Part shown: in pieces, positions 49,679 through 58,603 of the stretch | Layout of the letters: each line of letters starts with the position of its first letter | Position numbering within the stretch: position 1 is the stretch's first letter | DNA from: Undibacterium paludis | GTDB lineage: Bacteria > Pseudomonadota > Gammaproteobacteria > Burkholderiales > Burkholderiaceae_D | Length of the DNA stretch: 64,000 nucleotides | Direction of reading: 5' to 3' | NCBI RefSeq assembly: GCF_022568815.1 | Contig: NZ_JAKZHX010000009.1 | Location: 62,001 to 126,000 of the forward strand | Notes under the pieces: generated by a model | Told to the model about the DNA's origin: nothing | Seen by the model: the letters and a program-made list of their open reading frames with translations, nothing else | Databases searched by the model: none | Program-made: the position numbers and the translations under genes

Positions 49679-51958
49679 TTACTCCTCTACCAGTTCTGCA
49701 TTACGTGCCTGAGCCTGGTACAAATTGTAATAAGCCCCCTCTTTTGCCATCAGTTCGTCATGGCTGCCAACTTCAACGACCTGACCACGGTCCAGCACAA
49801 CCAGCCTGTCGGCCTTGTGCAAAGTGGAAAGGCGATGGGCAATGGCGATCGTGGTGCGGCCCTGCACCAGGTTATCGAGAGCTTTCTGAATTTCTTTTTC
49901 TGTTTGCGAGTCAACGGAAGACGTTGCCTCATCCATGATCAGGATGCGCGGATCGATCAGCAAGGCGCGGGCGATGGAAATACGCTGACGTTCACCACCC
50001 GACAAGCCCTGGCCACGCTCACCGACCATGGAGTCATAGCCTTGCGGCAGACGCAAAATGAACTCATGCGCATGAGCCGCGCGAGCTGCCGCGATGATTT
50101 CATCCCTTGTTGCATCTGGCTTGCCGTAGGCAATGTTCTCGGCAATGGTGCCAAAGAACAGGAAAGGCTCCTGCAACACCAGGCCGATATTGCTGCGGTA
50201 ATCCGATACCGCAAACGAACGTATATCAACACCATCAAGCAAAATCGCCCCTTCCGACACATCGTAAAACCGGCAGATCAGATTGACCAGGGTACTTTTG
50301 CCCGAGCCACTGTGTCCTACCAGACCTATCATTTCACCCGGCTTGATACTGAGATTGATGCCGCGATTAACGGCGCGATTGCCATAACGGAAGCCCACTT
50401 CGCGCAACTCTATCTGGCCTTTGACTTCCGTTACCTTGACCGGCTGCTGCGGGTCAGGCACGCTGGATACGTGATCAAGAATGTCAAAAATACGCTTGGC
50501 AGCCGATGCAGATTTCTGGGTGACAGAAACGATGCGGCTCATGGAATCAATACGGCCATAGAAGTTGCTGATGAAAGCCACGGCAGCCACCAGGGAACCG
50601 ACGGTAATATCACCTTGCGATATCTGCCAGATACCAAAGCCCCAGACCACCAGAATGCCGAGGTCAGTCAGGAACGATACGGTAGGTGAAAACAGCGACC
50701 AGACCTTGTTGAGCCTGTCATTGACAGCAAGATTATGTTTATTGGCTTCACGGAAGCGCCCCGCTTCACGTTTTTCCTGGGCAAAGGCTTTCACCACGCG
50801 TATGCCAGGGATGGTGTCCGCCAGGACATTCGTAACTTCACCCCATACCCTGTCGATCTTTTCAAAGCCGGTGCGCAACTTGTCACGCACCAGATGGATC
50901 ATCCAGGCAATGAACGGCAGCGGCAACAAGGTGACCAGGGCCAGCTTGGTATTGATCTGCAGCAGGAAGCCGGCCGTCATGATGAACATCAGCACGTCTG
51001 TAGCGAAATCGAGCAGGTGCAGGGACAGATAGACGCAGATGCGGTCACTTTCGCTGCCTATGCGTGACATGAGGTCACCGGTACGTTTGCCGCCAAAGTA
51101 TTCCAGTGATAATTTAAGCAGATGCTCATAAGTTGCCGTACGCAAGTCCGCGCCTATGCGCTCTGAAACCAGGGCCAGGATATAGGTCTTGCCCCAGCTC
51201 AGCAACCAGGCAATCACCGCCGAACCAAGCAGGCCGCCTATGTAAAACACGACCAGCTTGGGATCGACATGCTGACCATTCTGATAAGGGATCAGGACCT
51301 CGTCAGTCAGCGGTTTGGTCAGATAACGCGGGATCATATGCGCGGCCGTGCCAAGCAACATCAGGGCAAACCCGATGAATAGCTGGAAGCGGTAAGGATG
51401 GGCAAAACGCCACAGGCGCAACAAGGTCCAGGTAGAAGGTGGTGTGTAGATAACTTTGGTACAGACCGGGCATTCATCCTGGTCTGGTTCCAGAACTGCC
51501 TTACAACTGGGACAGACATTCTGTTCTGCGCGCACGACAGGCATACCTGTGAGATGGCTTTGCAATTGCTCCTTGAACTGGTCCAGCAAGCGTATCGCAT
51601 GCAGGTTCTGGCCCAGGGTGAAACGCCAGCTGGCCAGCAGCCCCTGTTCATCGACCAGCTCCAGATGACCGACGCCTGCATGGTCATGATGACTTAATTG
51701 CAAACCTTGGCGAAATTCCCAGATTTTCCACTCAGTATCGTCCGGCCCTTTGGACAGCAGGCGCCGATCGCTCACCGCCAGCAAGCCCTTGCGGAAACGA
51801 AGTTTACCGTCCAGGTCAACCTCCAGCGCCGTTAAAACGTTCTCGCCTTTGGCGATTTGCTTGGACAATTCAGTTTGCCAGATTATTGGCAAAGATAAAA
51901 CTGACTGGTCCGGGCTTAAGGCAGAACTCAATGCAGGGCTCAATTGTGTTGTGGTCAT
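49679..51958 (-). CDS. Cyanophycin-associated ABC transporter (fused permease-ATPase) with N-terminal extension
   Basis: A 759-residue exporter-type ABC protein. Residues 1-140 are an extra N-terminal domain with a PH-like look (DGKLRFRKGLLAVSDRRLLS). Cys149-Cys152 and Cys163-Cys166 (CPSC..CPVC) form a zinc ribbon. The six-helix membrane domain spans about 190-480 and the ATPase about 510-740, with Walker A GLVGHSGSGKST, signature LSGGERQR and Walker B ILIMDEATSS. A homodimer would be a full exporter. It may move something tied to cyanophycin (dipeptide, arginine) or organise granules, but the substrate is unknown. It lies directly upstream of DUF1854 and is divergent from the synthetases. 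Confidence 0.85.
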   Translation of the reverse strand: MTTTQLSPALSSALSPDQSVLSLPIIWQTELSKQIAKGENVLTALEVDLDGKLRFRKGLLAVSDRRLLSKGPDDTEWKIWEFRQGLQLSHHDHAGVGHLELVDEQGLLASWRFTLGQNLHAIRLLDQFKEQLQSHLTGMPVVRAEQNVCPSCKAVLEPDQDECPVCTKVIYTPPSTWTLLRLWRFAHPYRFQLFIGFALMLLGTAAHMIPRYLTKPLTDEVLIPYQNGQHVDPKLVVFYIGGLLGSAVIAWLLSWGKTYILALVSERIGADLRTATYEHLLKLSLEYFGGKRTGDLMSRIGSESDRICVYLSLHLLDFATDVLMFIMTAGFLLQINTKLALVTLLPLPFIAWMIHLVRDKLRTGFEKIDRVWGEVTNVLADTIPGIRVVKAFAQEKREAGRFREANKHNLAVNDRLNKVWSLFSPTVSFLTDLGILVVWGFGIWQISQGDITVGSLVAAVAFISNFYGRIDSMSRIVSVTQKSASAAKRIFDILDHVSSVPDPQQPVKVTEVKGQIELREVGFRYGNRAVNRGINLSIKPGEMIGLVGHSGSGKSTLVNLICRFYDVSEGAILLDGVDIRSFAVSDYRSNIGLVLQEPFLFFGTIAENIAYGKPDATRDEIIAAARAAHAHEFILRLPQGYDSMVGERGQGLSGGERQRISIARALLIDPRILIMDEATSSVDSQTEKEIQKALDNLVQGRTTIAIAHRLSTLHKADRLVVLDRGQVVEVGSHDELMAKEGAYYNLYQAQARNAELVEE

Positions 51959-52335
51959 CGTAAAACAAACTCCGGCTCTAGAGCTGGCCCTGAAACATCA
52001 AGGCGAAAAATTTTGCAAAAGAAACAAATGACCCCCGTTTCAGGCATAAGGCATATCACGGGAGCAGTAATTTACGGTATTCTATCGAAAGAAAAATAAT
52101 CAGATAATTCTGATCAAGAGGATGAACTGCTTTTGCGCTGGCGCGCAAGTATATCAGCAAGCGTGCCTTTCCAATTCGCTTTCAATGCTTATATACCTTG
52201 CACCATTGCACCTATAGCAAGATTTCTGGCATGCCGGAAACCTGACTAAAGTAGCTCGTTCAGGGAAAACGAAGAAAAACTCTAAAAATGACAAGACCAG
52301 GTCTGCATGAACCTGGCTTATAAAAGTTTACATAC
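51959..52335. other. Divergent promoter region between the ABC exporter and cyanophycin synthetases
   Basis: 377 bases that must carry promoters for both units. TTGCACC occurs twice, at 52198-52204 and 52206-52212, as a direct repeat with period eight. A 6-bp hairpin, CCAGGT/ACCTGG (52297-52302 with 52311-52316), lies in the leader just before the first synthetase. No sigma-54 site with correct GG-GC spacing was found. The ATG at 52336 has no clear Shine-Dalgarno sequence. Confidence 0.45.
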
Positions 52336-54513
52336 ATGACAACTAAGAAGAAAGACATCTGCATTCTCAGCGCAACCCATTTGCGTGGCCCGAATATATG
52401 GACTTATCGCCCTGTTATCGAAGCGGTGCTGGACATAGGCGCGCTGGAAGAATTCCCATCCAACAAAATCCCCGGTTTGTATGAGCGTCTGACCACCTGG
52501 TTGCCCGGCATCATAGAACATCGTTGCGGCGTTGGTGAACGTGGCGGCTTTCTGGAGCGCCTGCGTGAAGGAACCTGGGCTGGTCATATTCTTGAGCATG
52601 TCGTATTGGAACTGCAAAACCTGGCTGGAATGCGTACCGGTTTCGGCCAGACCCGTTCTACCCATGTTGAAGGCGTCTACAAGATGGCCTTCCGCACCCG
52701 CGAGGAACAGGTTGGTCGTGCGGCACTGCAAGTCGGCCGCGACCTGCTGATGGCCGCCATTGAAGACCTGCCGTTTGATCTGGAAGCCAAGGTGGCTGAG
52801 TTGCGCGACCTGGTCGATGACCGCTGCCTGGGGCCCAGCACCGCCAGCATCGTTGATGCAGCGACTGATCGCCGTATTCCCTCCATACGCCTGACTGAGG
52901 GCAACCTTGTGCAATTAGGCCATGGTGCCGCGCAGCGTCGTATCTGGACAGCAGAAACTGACCGCACCGGCGCCATTGCCGAAAGTATCGCCAGTGATAA
53001 AGACCTGACCAAATCCCTGTTGTCAGCCTGTGGCGTACCTGTACCTGAAGGCTGTATCGTGCGCAGTGCTGCCGAAGCCTGGGAAGAAGCCCAGGATATC
53101 GGTCTGCCCGTCGTAATCAAACCTTATGACGGCAATCATGGTCGCGGCGTATCCCTCAACCTCATGACTGAAGCCGATGTGATTGCCGCCTATGAGCTGG
53201 CTGCACGCAAGGGTGACAGCAAGAGCGTCATCGTCGAACGCTTTATCACCGGTGACGAGCATCGTGTGCTGGTGGTCGGCAACAAAGTTGTTGCTGTCGG
53301 CAAAGGTGAATCGCTATGGGTGACCGGCGACGGTAAATCGAATGTCACGGAACTGGTTGATGCGCAGATCAATATTGATCCACGCCGCGGTACGACAGAA
53401 GACTGTCCGCTCAATGCCCTTGACCCTGCTGCCGGTGCAGAAATCATTCTGGAATTGAAGCGCCAGGGCATGGATGCCAACTCCATACCTTTAAAAGATC
53501 AGCGCGTATTGATACAGCCAAACGGTAACGTCGGCCTGGATGTCACCGAGCAAATCCACCCTGACACCGCCGCCGCCGCCACTCTGGCAGCGCGCATCAT
53601 CGGCCTGGACATTGCCGGTGTCGACCTGGTAACCGAAGACATTTCCAAGCCTTTGTCAAAAGAAGGCGGCGCCATCATCGAAGTTAATGCCAGCCCGGGT
53701 TTGCTGGCCCACATCAAACCGGCCAATGGTCCGGGCCGCCCGGTTGGCAAAGCGATCATTGATCACCTGTTTGCAGAGGGAGAGACCGGTCGTATCAGCA
53801 TAGTCGGCGTTGCCGGTACCAAAGGTTGCAGCCTGATTTCCCGCCTGATAGGCGCCCTGATCAACATCAGCGGTAAAGAAACCGGTGTTGCCTGTGCAAC
53901 AGGTCTGTTTCTCAACAAACGCAAAGTCACTGATGGGGATTGCGCCAACTGGGAAGCTGGTCAGCGCCTGCTGATCAACCGCTCAGTGCAGGCCGCTGTT
54001 TTTGAAACCAATGCCAAAGCCATATTGACGGATGGACTTGCTTACGACAAATGCGCTGTCGGTGTCGTCACTGACCTGCATGGTCACGAGGAACTCGCGC
54101 CTCACTATATCGACAGCCCTGAACAGATGCGCAAGATAATGCGCACCCAGGTTGATGTGATCCTGCCCGATGGCGTCGCCGTCCTGAACGCTGCAGAAGA
54201 AGCTGTCGTGGACCTGGCGGAGCTGTGTGACGGCAAAGTCATTTTCTATGGACTGGATCCATTGCTAGAAGCGATAGTCAATCATCGTGCGCTCGGTGAA
54301 CGTGTGGTGTTTTTGCGTGATGCCCACATTGTCCTGGCTGAAGGTGACAATGAAGCAGCCCTATTGCCACTGAGCTCATTGAAACCGGCCAAAGCAGCAC
54401 AACCAGAAATCGTACTCGCTGCGGTCGCGGCTGGCTGGGCGCTGAATATTGCACCGGAATTGATTGCGGCAGGACTCAGGTCTTTTGACTCCAGCCAGAA
54501 AGCAACTTACTGA
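52336..54513 (+). CDS. Cyanophycin synthetase-like protein (CphA'), Mur-domain P-loop lost
   Basis: A 725-residue paralogue of cyanophycin synthetase. The N domain (1-about 160) carries HILEH at residues 84-88, then VVLELQ. The ATP-grasp domain (about 225-470) looks intact, with VIKPYDGNHGRGVS, IIEVNASPG and KPANGPGRPVG. The Mur-ligase-like domain begins at about 485, but where CphA has GTNGKTT this protein has G494-T-K-G-C-S499, so the P-loop Lys is Cys498. The protein stops about 130 residues short of CphA's end and lacks its terminal domain with the YGHNPDA motif. It resembles the CphA'/CphA2-type enzymes, in which the Mur half is dispensable. Possible roles are polymerising beta-Asp-Arg dipeptides, making primers, or assisting CphA. 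Confidence 0.85.
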   Translation: MTTKKKDICILSATHLRGPNIWTYRPVIEAVLDIGALEEFPSNKIPGLYERLTTWLPGIIEHRCGVGERGGFLERLREGTWAGHILEHVVLELQNLAGMRTGFGQTRSTHVEGVYKMAFRTREEQVGRAALQVGRDLLMAAIEDLPFDLEAKVAELRDLVDDRCLGPSTASIVDAATDRRIPSIRLTEGNLVQLGHGAAQRRIWTAETDRTGAIAESIASDKDLTKSLLSACGVPVPEGCIVRSAAEAWEEAQDIGLPVVIKPYDGNHGRGVSLNLMTEADVIAAYELAARKGDSKSVIVERFITGDEHRVLVVGNKVVAVGKGESLWVTGDGKSNVTELVDAQINIDPRRGTTEDCPLNALDPAAGAEIILELKRQGMDANSIPLKDQRVLIQPNGNVGLDVTEQIHPDTAAAATLAARIIGLDIAGVDLVTEDISKPLSKEGGAIIEVNASPGLLAHIKPANGPGRPVGKAIIDHLFAEGETGRISIVGVAGTKGCSLISRLIGALINISGKETGVACATGLFLNKRKVTDGDCANWEAGQRLLINRSVQAAVFETNAKAILTDGLAYDKCAVGVVTDLHGHEELAPHYIDSPEQMRKIMRTQVDVILPDGVAVLNAAEEAVVDLAELCDGKVIFYGLDPLLEAIVNHRALGERVVFLRDAHIVLAEGDNEAALLPLSSLKPAKAAQPEIVLAAVAAGWALNIAPELIAAGLRSFDSSQKATY

Positions 54514-54529
54514 GCTGATTACTAAGTAC

Positions 54530-54550
54530 CAGACCTGACAAACTGGTCTG
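54530..54550. other. Small inverted repeat between the two synthetase genes
   Basis: CAGACC (54530-54535) and GGTCTG (54545-54550) form a 6-bp stem in the 160-base gap after the first synthetase. There is no T run, so this is at most a weak attenuator. Confidence 0.3.
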
Positions 54551-54673
54551 CGATTGATCTGTATTTTCTTGGAATTTGTTATTTACTTGACGATGTGAAA
54601 TCGGGAATTTGGAAGACCTGAGCTCCTCCCCCCACATCTTCGTTTGACGCCTTTTTCAACAGGACTAAGTTTT

Positions 54674-57244
54674 ATGGAAGTATCACGCATCCGTGCCCTG
54701 CGCGGTCCCAATCTCTGGAGCCACCACACGGCAGTTGAAGCGATTGTTGCCTGCACAAATGAAGAGCTGTCAATTGCCGGCCTGGATGGTTTTGAAGACC
54801 GCTTGCGCGCCCTGTTCCCAGAGTTGAGCGTATTGCAGCCAACCGGTCACGACGATGCCATTCCGATGGCCCACGTTTTTGAATTGACCGTCTTGGGCCT
54901 CCAGGCAGAAGCCGGTTGCCCTGTGACCTTCAGTCGTACCACGCAAACCGTAGAAGCAGGCATCTTCCAGGTTGTCGTTGAATATTCGGAAGAAGCAGTA
55001 GGACGTCTGGCCGTGGAACTGGCAGACAAACTGATTAACGCAGCGCTGAAGAGCCAGACGTTTGATCTGGCAGCAGCGCTTGAACAATTGCGTGAGCTTG
55101 ATGAAGATGTGCGCCTCGGCCCTTCGACCGGCTCCATCGTCAATGCCGCTCTCGCCCGTAATATCCCTTTCCGCCGCCTGACCGACGGCAGCCTGGTCAC
55201 GTTTGGCTGGGGTAGCCGCCAACGCAAGATACAGGCCGCTGAAATGGACGGCACCAGCGCCATTGCTGAAGCCATTGCACAGGACAAAGAACTGACCAAG
55301 AAGCTGCTGCATGCGGCAGGTGTGCCCGTACCGCTGGGCCGTTCAGTCTACGATGCAGATGACGCCTGGAAAGCAGCACTGGAAATTGGCTTACCAGTCG
55401 TCGTCAAGCCCAAGGATGGCAATCAGGGCAAAGGGGTCACCGTCAATGTCACCACACGTGAGCAGCTTGATGCCGGCTTTATCGCGGCCAGTGAATTCCG
55501 TGACGACATCCTGGTTGAACGATTCTTGCCCGGCAATGACTTCCGTCTGCTGGTGGTGGGCAACAAACTGGTGGCCGCAGCACGCCGAGACCCGCCGCAA
55601 GTGGTTGGCGATGGCAAGAAAACCGTAAGGGAACTGGTTGACCAGGTCAATAAAGACCCGCGTCGTGGCAGTGGGCACTCGACCTCGTTGACCAAGATAC
55701 GTTTCGACGACATTGCCCTGGCCAGCCTGGCCAAGCAAGGCTTCGTTGCTGACTCCATCCCGCCCAAAGGACAACGCGTGGTCTTGCGTAATAATGCCAA
55801 CCTGTCCACCGGCGGCGCAGCAACCGACGTGACCGATGATGTGCATCCTGAAGTTGCAGCACGCGCTGTAGCAGCGGCACAAATGGTGGGCCTGGATATT
55901 TGTGGCGTCGACCTGGTATGCGACAGCGTGCTGAAACCGATTGAAGAACAAAACGGCGGCATCGTAGAAGTCAATGCTGCCCCCGGCTTGCGCATGCACT
56001 TGTCCCCTTCTTTTGGCAAGGGGCGTCAGGTTGGCGAGGCCATCATTTCATCCATGTTTGAAGAAGGTGAAGACGGCCGCATACCGATTATTGCTGTCAC
56101 CGGCACCAATGGCAAAACCACGACTGTACGCCTGATCGCGCATTTGCTGACAGCCAGTGGCTTGCGTACCGGCATGACCAATACGGATGGCGTATATGTC
56201 GCCGGGCGCCAGATCGACAGTGGCGACTGCAGCGGCCCGCGCAGTGCCCGCAATGTACTGTCACATCCCGATGTAGATGCCGCAGTGTTTGAGACAGCCC
56301 GTGGCGGCGTACTGCGCGAAGGTCTGGCTTATGACCGTTGCCAGGTGGCTGTTGTTACCAATATCGGTTCCGGTGACCATCTGGGCCTGAACTATATCAC
56401 TACAGTTGAAGATCTTGCGGTCTTGAAACGCGTGATTGTCCAGAACGTTGCTGATAACGGATACGCCGTACTCAATGCAGCAGACCCTATTGTTGCCGCC
56501 ATGGCCAGCAACTGCCCTTCCGCTGTCATTTTCTTTGCGGCAGACAACCAGCATCCCATCATGGCAACCCACAGGGCACAGGGCAAGCGCGTGGTGTTTA
56601 TTGAAGATGGTCACCTGATTGCAGCTGAAGGCAAGTTCCGTCACAGCATTCCCTTGACGGAAATCCCTATTACCCGCAATGGCAGCATAGGCTTCCAGGT
56701 TGAAAACGTGATGGCATCTGTCGCCGCGGCCTGGGCCATCAATATCGCTTGGGACCACATAAGTGTAGGCCTGAAGACCTTCGCCAACGAGGCTGATAAT
56801 GCGCCGGGCCGCTTCAATGTCTTCAACTTCCGCGGCGCTACACTGATTGCAGACTACGGCCATAATCCTGATGCGATACTGGCACTGGTACGCGCAGTTG
56901 AAACCATGCCAGCCAAACGCCGCTCTGTCGTCATCAGCGGCGCGGGTGACAGGCGCGATCAGGACATACGGCAGCAGACTGAAATCCTCGGTGAATCCTT
57001 TGATGATGTAGTCCTGTACCAGGACCAATGCCAGCGTGGACGCGCCGATGGCGAAGTGATCGCGCTCTTGCGGGAGGGTTTGGGCAATGCCAGCAAAACC
57101 AGTCGCGTCGATGAAATCACCGGTGAATTTATCGCCATTGACCTGGCGATGGACAGATTGCAAGCTGGCGACCTTTGCCTGATCCTGATCGATCAGGTAG
57201 AAGAAGCTTTGGCGCATATCGCCAGACGCGTCGCTGAAGGTTAA
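54674..57244 (+). CDS. cphA: Cyanophycin synthetase
   Basis: An 856-residue enzyme that builds multi-L-arginyl-poly-L-aspartate, a nitrogen and carbon store. The ATP-grasp domain (about 200-465) has VVVKPKDGNQGKGV and IVEVNAAPGLRMH. The Mur-ligase-like domain has an intact P-loop, GTNGKTTT at 477-484, followed by ETARGGVLREGLAYDRC. The terminal domain has ADYGHNPDAI and SGAGDRRDQD. In the N domain, residues 67-77 read HVFELTVLGLQ, lacking the HxxEH arrangement of the neighbouring paralogue. The ATG at 54674 has AGGA nine bases upstream and is preferred to a TTG 30 bases earlier. It is the last gene before a strong terminator. No cyanophycinase gene is visible. Confidence 0.95.
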   Translation: MEVSRIRALRGPNLWSHHTAVEAIVACTNEELSIAGLDGFEDRLRALFPELSVLQPTGHDDAIPMAHVFELTVLGLQAEAGCPVTFSRTTQTVEAGIFQVVVEYSEEAVGRLAVELADKLINAALKSQTFDLAAALEQLRELDEDVRLGPSTGSIVNAALARNIPFRRLTDGSLVTFGWGSRQRKIQAAEMDGTSAIAEAIAQDKELTKKLLHAAGVPVPLGRSVYDADDAWKAALEIGLPVVVKPKDGNQGKGVTVNVTTREQLDAGFIAASEFRDDILVERFLPGNDFRLLVVGNKLVAAARRDPPQVVGDGKKTVRELVDQVNKDPRRGSGHSTSLTKIRFDDIALASLAKQGFVADSIPPKGQRVVLRNNANLSTGGAATDVTDDVHPEVAARAVAAAQMVGLDICGVDLVCDSVLKPIEEQNGGIVEVNAAPGLRMHLSPSFGKGRQVGEAIISSMFEEGEDGRIPIIAVTGTNGKTTTVRLIAHLLTASGLRTGMTNTDGVYVAGRQIDSGDCSGPRSARNVLSHPDVDAAVFETARGGVLREGLAYDRCQVAVVTNIGSGDHLGLNYITTVEDLAVLKRVIVQNVADNGYAVLNAADPIVAAMASNCPSAVIFFAADNQHPIMATHRAQGKRVVFIEDGHLIAAEGKFRHSIPLTEIPITRNGSIGFQVENVMASVAAAWAINIAWDHISVGLKTFANEADNAPGRFNVFNFRGATLIADYGHNPDAILALVRAVETMPAKRRSVVISGAGDRRDQDIRQQTEILGESFDDVVLYQDQCQRGRADGEVIALLREGLGNASKTSRVDEITGEFIAIDLAMDRLQAGDLCLILIDQVEEALAHIARRVAEG

Positions 57245-57266
57245 ATCCCTGCAGCACAACTCAACA

Positions 57267-57295
57267 AAAATGCCAGGTTAATTACCTGGCATTTT
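57267..57295. terminator. Terminator after cphA
   Basis: AAAATGCCAGGT (57267-57278) pairs with ACCTGGCATTTT (57284-57295), a perfect 12-bp stem with a five-base loop and A/T flanks on both sides. It lies between convergent cphA and the ribbon-helix-helix gene and can serve both. Confidence 0.85.
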
Positions 57296-57306
57296 GCATT
57301 CATGCT

Positions 57307-57651
57307 CTAAATCAGCAGGCCATTTGCAACCGGTTTGCCAAGTCGCAAACCTGACAATGGCAAACGCTTGTCGCTCGGTATTTCACCATCTGCCATCAGT
57401 GAAGTGTAACGCAGGCAACATACCCGCAAGAATGAAGCAAAATTATCGATATGTCCACGACACTCCATCAGCTCATCATAGAGTTTGGTGATCAGTTGAT
57501 TGGTATTCATACCATCACGCTCTGCAATCTCCTGCAAGACGTTCCAGAATATCTTCTCCAGACGTATTGAAGTCACCACTCCATGCAGGCGTATCGAGCG
57601 TGCCTTGCTTTCATACAAACCCGGATCAGCTTTTACAAAAATCTCGCACAT
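57307..57651 (-). CDS. Ribbon-helix-helix DNA-binding-type protein
   Basis: A 114-residue protein. The segment SIRLHGVVTSIRLEKIFWNVLQEIAERDGMNTNQLITKLY (about residues 19-58) matches the ribbon-helix-helix (RHH_4) family: a short beta strand, then two helices. RHH proteins dimerise and bind DNA as repressors. Three Cys (VCCLRY, MECRG) in the C-terminal half may respond to redox or metal. It faces cphA across a shared terminator, so it could regulate the cyanophycin locus, but no toxin or other partner is present. Confidence 0.75.
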   Translation of the reverse strand: MCEIFVKADPGLYESKARSIRLHGVVTSIRLEKIFWNVLQEIAERDGMNTNQLITKLYDELMECRGHIDNFASFLRVCCLRYTSLMADGEIPSDKRLPLSGLRLGKPVANGLLI

Positions 57652-57722
57652 CTTGCCTCCCGCAAATCGTCAAGAAATTTACTCCTGACGATTATACGGC
57701 AATCATTGAATGCTTAAATAAT

Positions 57723-58304
57723 TCACAACTTGATTTCTGTACCAAGGAGATTGAGAAATTGTGCTATCCAGGCAGGGTGTGCAGGCCAGGCTGGCGCAGT
57801 CACAAAATTCCGGTCTGTCACAGCAGCAGTGACTGCAATATTGGCATAATGCCCGCCGGCTGCTTCAACCTCAGGCTGACAGGCAGGGTAAGCAGAGCAC
57901 TTCACCCCTTCCAGCACCCTTGCAGCAGCTAGTATCTGTGCGCCATGACAAATGGCAGCAATTGGCTTGCTGGCCTTGGCAAAATATTGAACTATGGAAA
58001 TAATTTGTGGATTAAGCCGCAGGTATTCGGGTGCACGGCCCCCGGGGATCAGCAAAGCGTCATAATCCTGTGCATTTGTACTGGCAAAGTCATGGGTAAT
58101 CGTAAAGCGGTGTCCAGGTTTTTCTGTATATGTCTGCTGGCCCTCAAAATCATGTATTGCCGTAGCAACATAGTCACCAGCCTTTTTATCGGGGCAAACT
58201 GCGTGGACCTCATGCCCCACCGCTAAAAGAGCCTGAAAAGGCACCATGGCCTCATAATCCTCTACAAAATCACCAACCAGCATCAGTATTTTTTTGGCCG
58301 TCAT
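57723..58304 (-). CDS. DJ-1/PfpI-family protein
   Basis: A 193-residue class I glutamine-amidotransferase-like protein. The nucleophile elbow is [10 protein letters not shown], with the Cys near residue 116. The early Glu ([16 protein letters not shown]) matches the conserved acid that tunes that Cys. [16 protein letters not shown] is also family-typical. Members are proteases, deglycases/glyoxalases or chaperones; this one resembles the YhbO/PfpI group. The ATG at 58304 has AGGAG nearby, so eight upstream codons are excluded. Confidence 0.88.
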   Translation of the reverse strand: MTAKKILMLVGDFVEDYEAMVPFQALLAVGHEVHAVCPDKKAGDYVATAIHDFEGQQTYTEKPGHRFTITHDFASTNAQDYDALLIPGGRAPEYLRLNPQIISIVQYFAKASKPIAAICHGAQILAAARVLEGVKCSAYPACQPEVEAAGGHYANIAVTAAVTDRNFVTAPAWPAHPAWIAQFLNLLGTEIKL

Positions 58305-58508
58305 GATGTCTCCTGTATAAAAAATCAAATGGAGACTGATTGTTAATCTAAAAGCATATCAGGTGGTAATGACAGGTTACTACATTCACATCACAGCAGG
58401 ATAGTGCCACCAAACAATGAGCGTTGCAGGCCATCATCGGGAGTGGAATAGATTTCGACTGCATTCCCGCATGAAATTTCGACGCTGCAAAGGGAAATTA
58501 CTTAACAT

Positions 58509-58558
58509 TGTTCAGGTAACAAGCAGAACTCGTATAAAATCTCCTGATCACCTGAACA
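58509..58558. promoter_or_regulatory. Dyad operator around the diguanylate cyclase promoter
   Basis: TGTTCAGGT (58509-58517) and ACCTGAACA (58550-58558) are a perfect 9-base inverted repeat, 32 bases apart. Between them lies a -10-like TATAAA (58533-58538), about 65 bases before the diguanylate cyclase ATG. The arrangement looks like an operator pair straddling a promoter. The regulator is unknown. Confidence 0.45.
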
Positions 58559-58603
58559 CAGGTATTTGCAAAGCAGGCAACCCGGATTTCGTTTGGAGAC
58601 AAC

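Noticed and set aside
54514..54673. Possible sigma-54 promoter before cphA (TTGGAATTTG..)
   Set aside because: A GG pair is present, but no GC lies ten bases downstream.
56261..57259. 332-codon minus-strand open frame opposite cphA
   Set aside because: Antisense shadow of a gene with clear conserved motifs.
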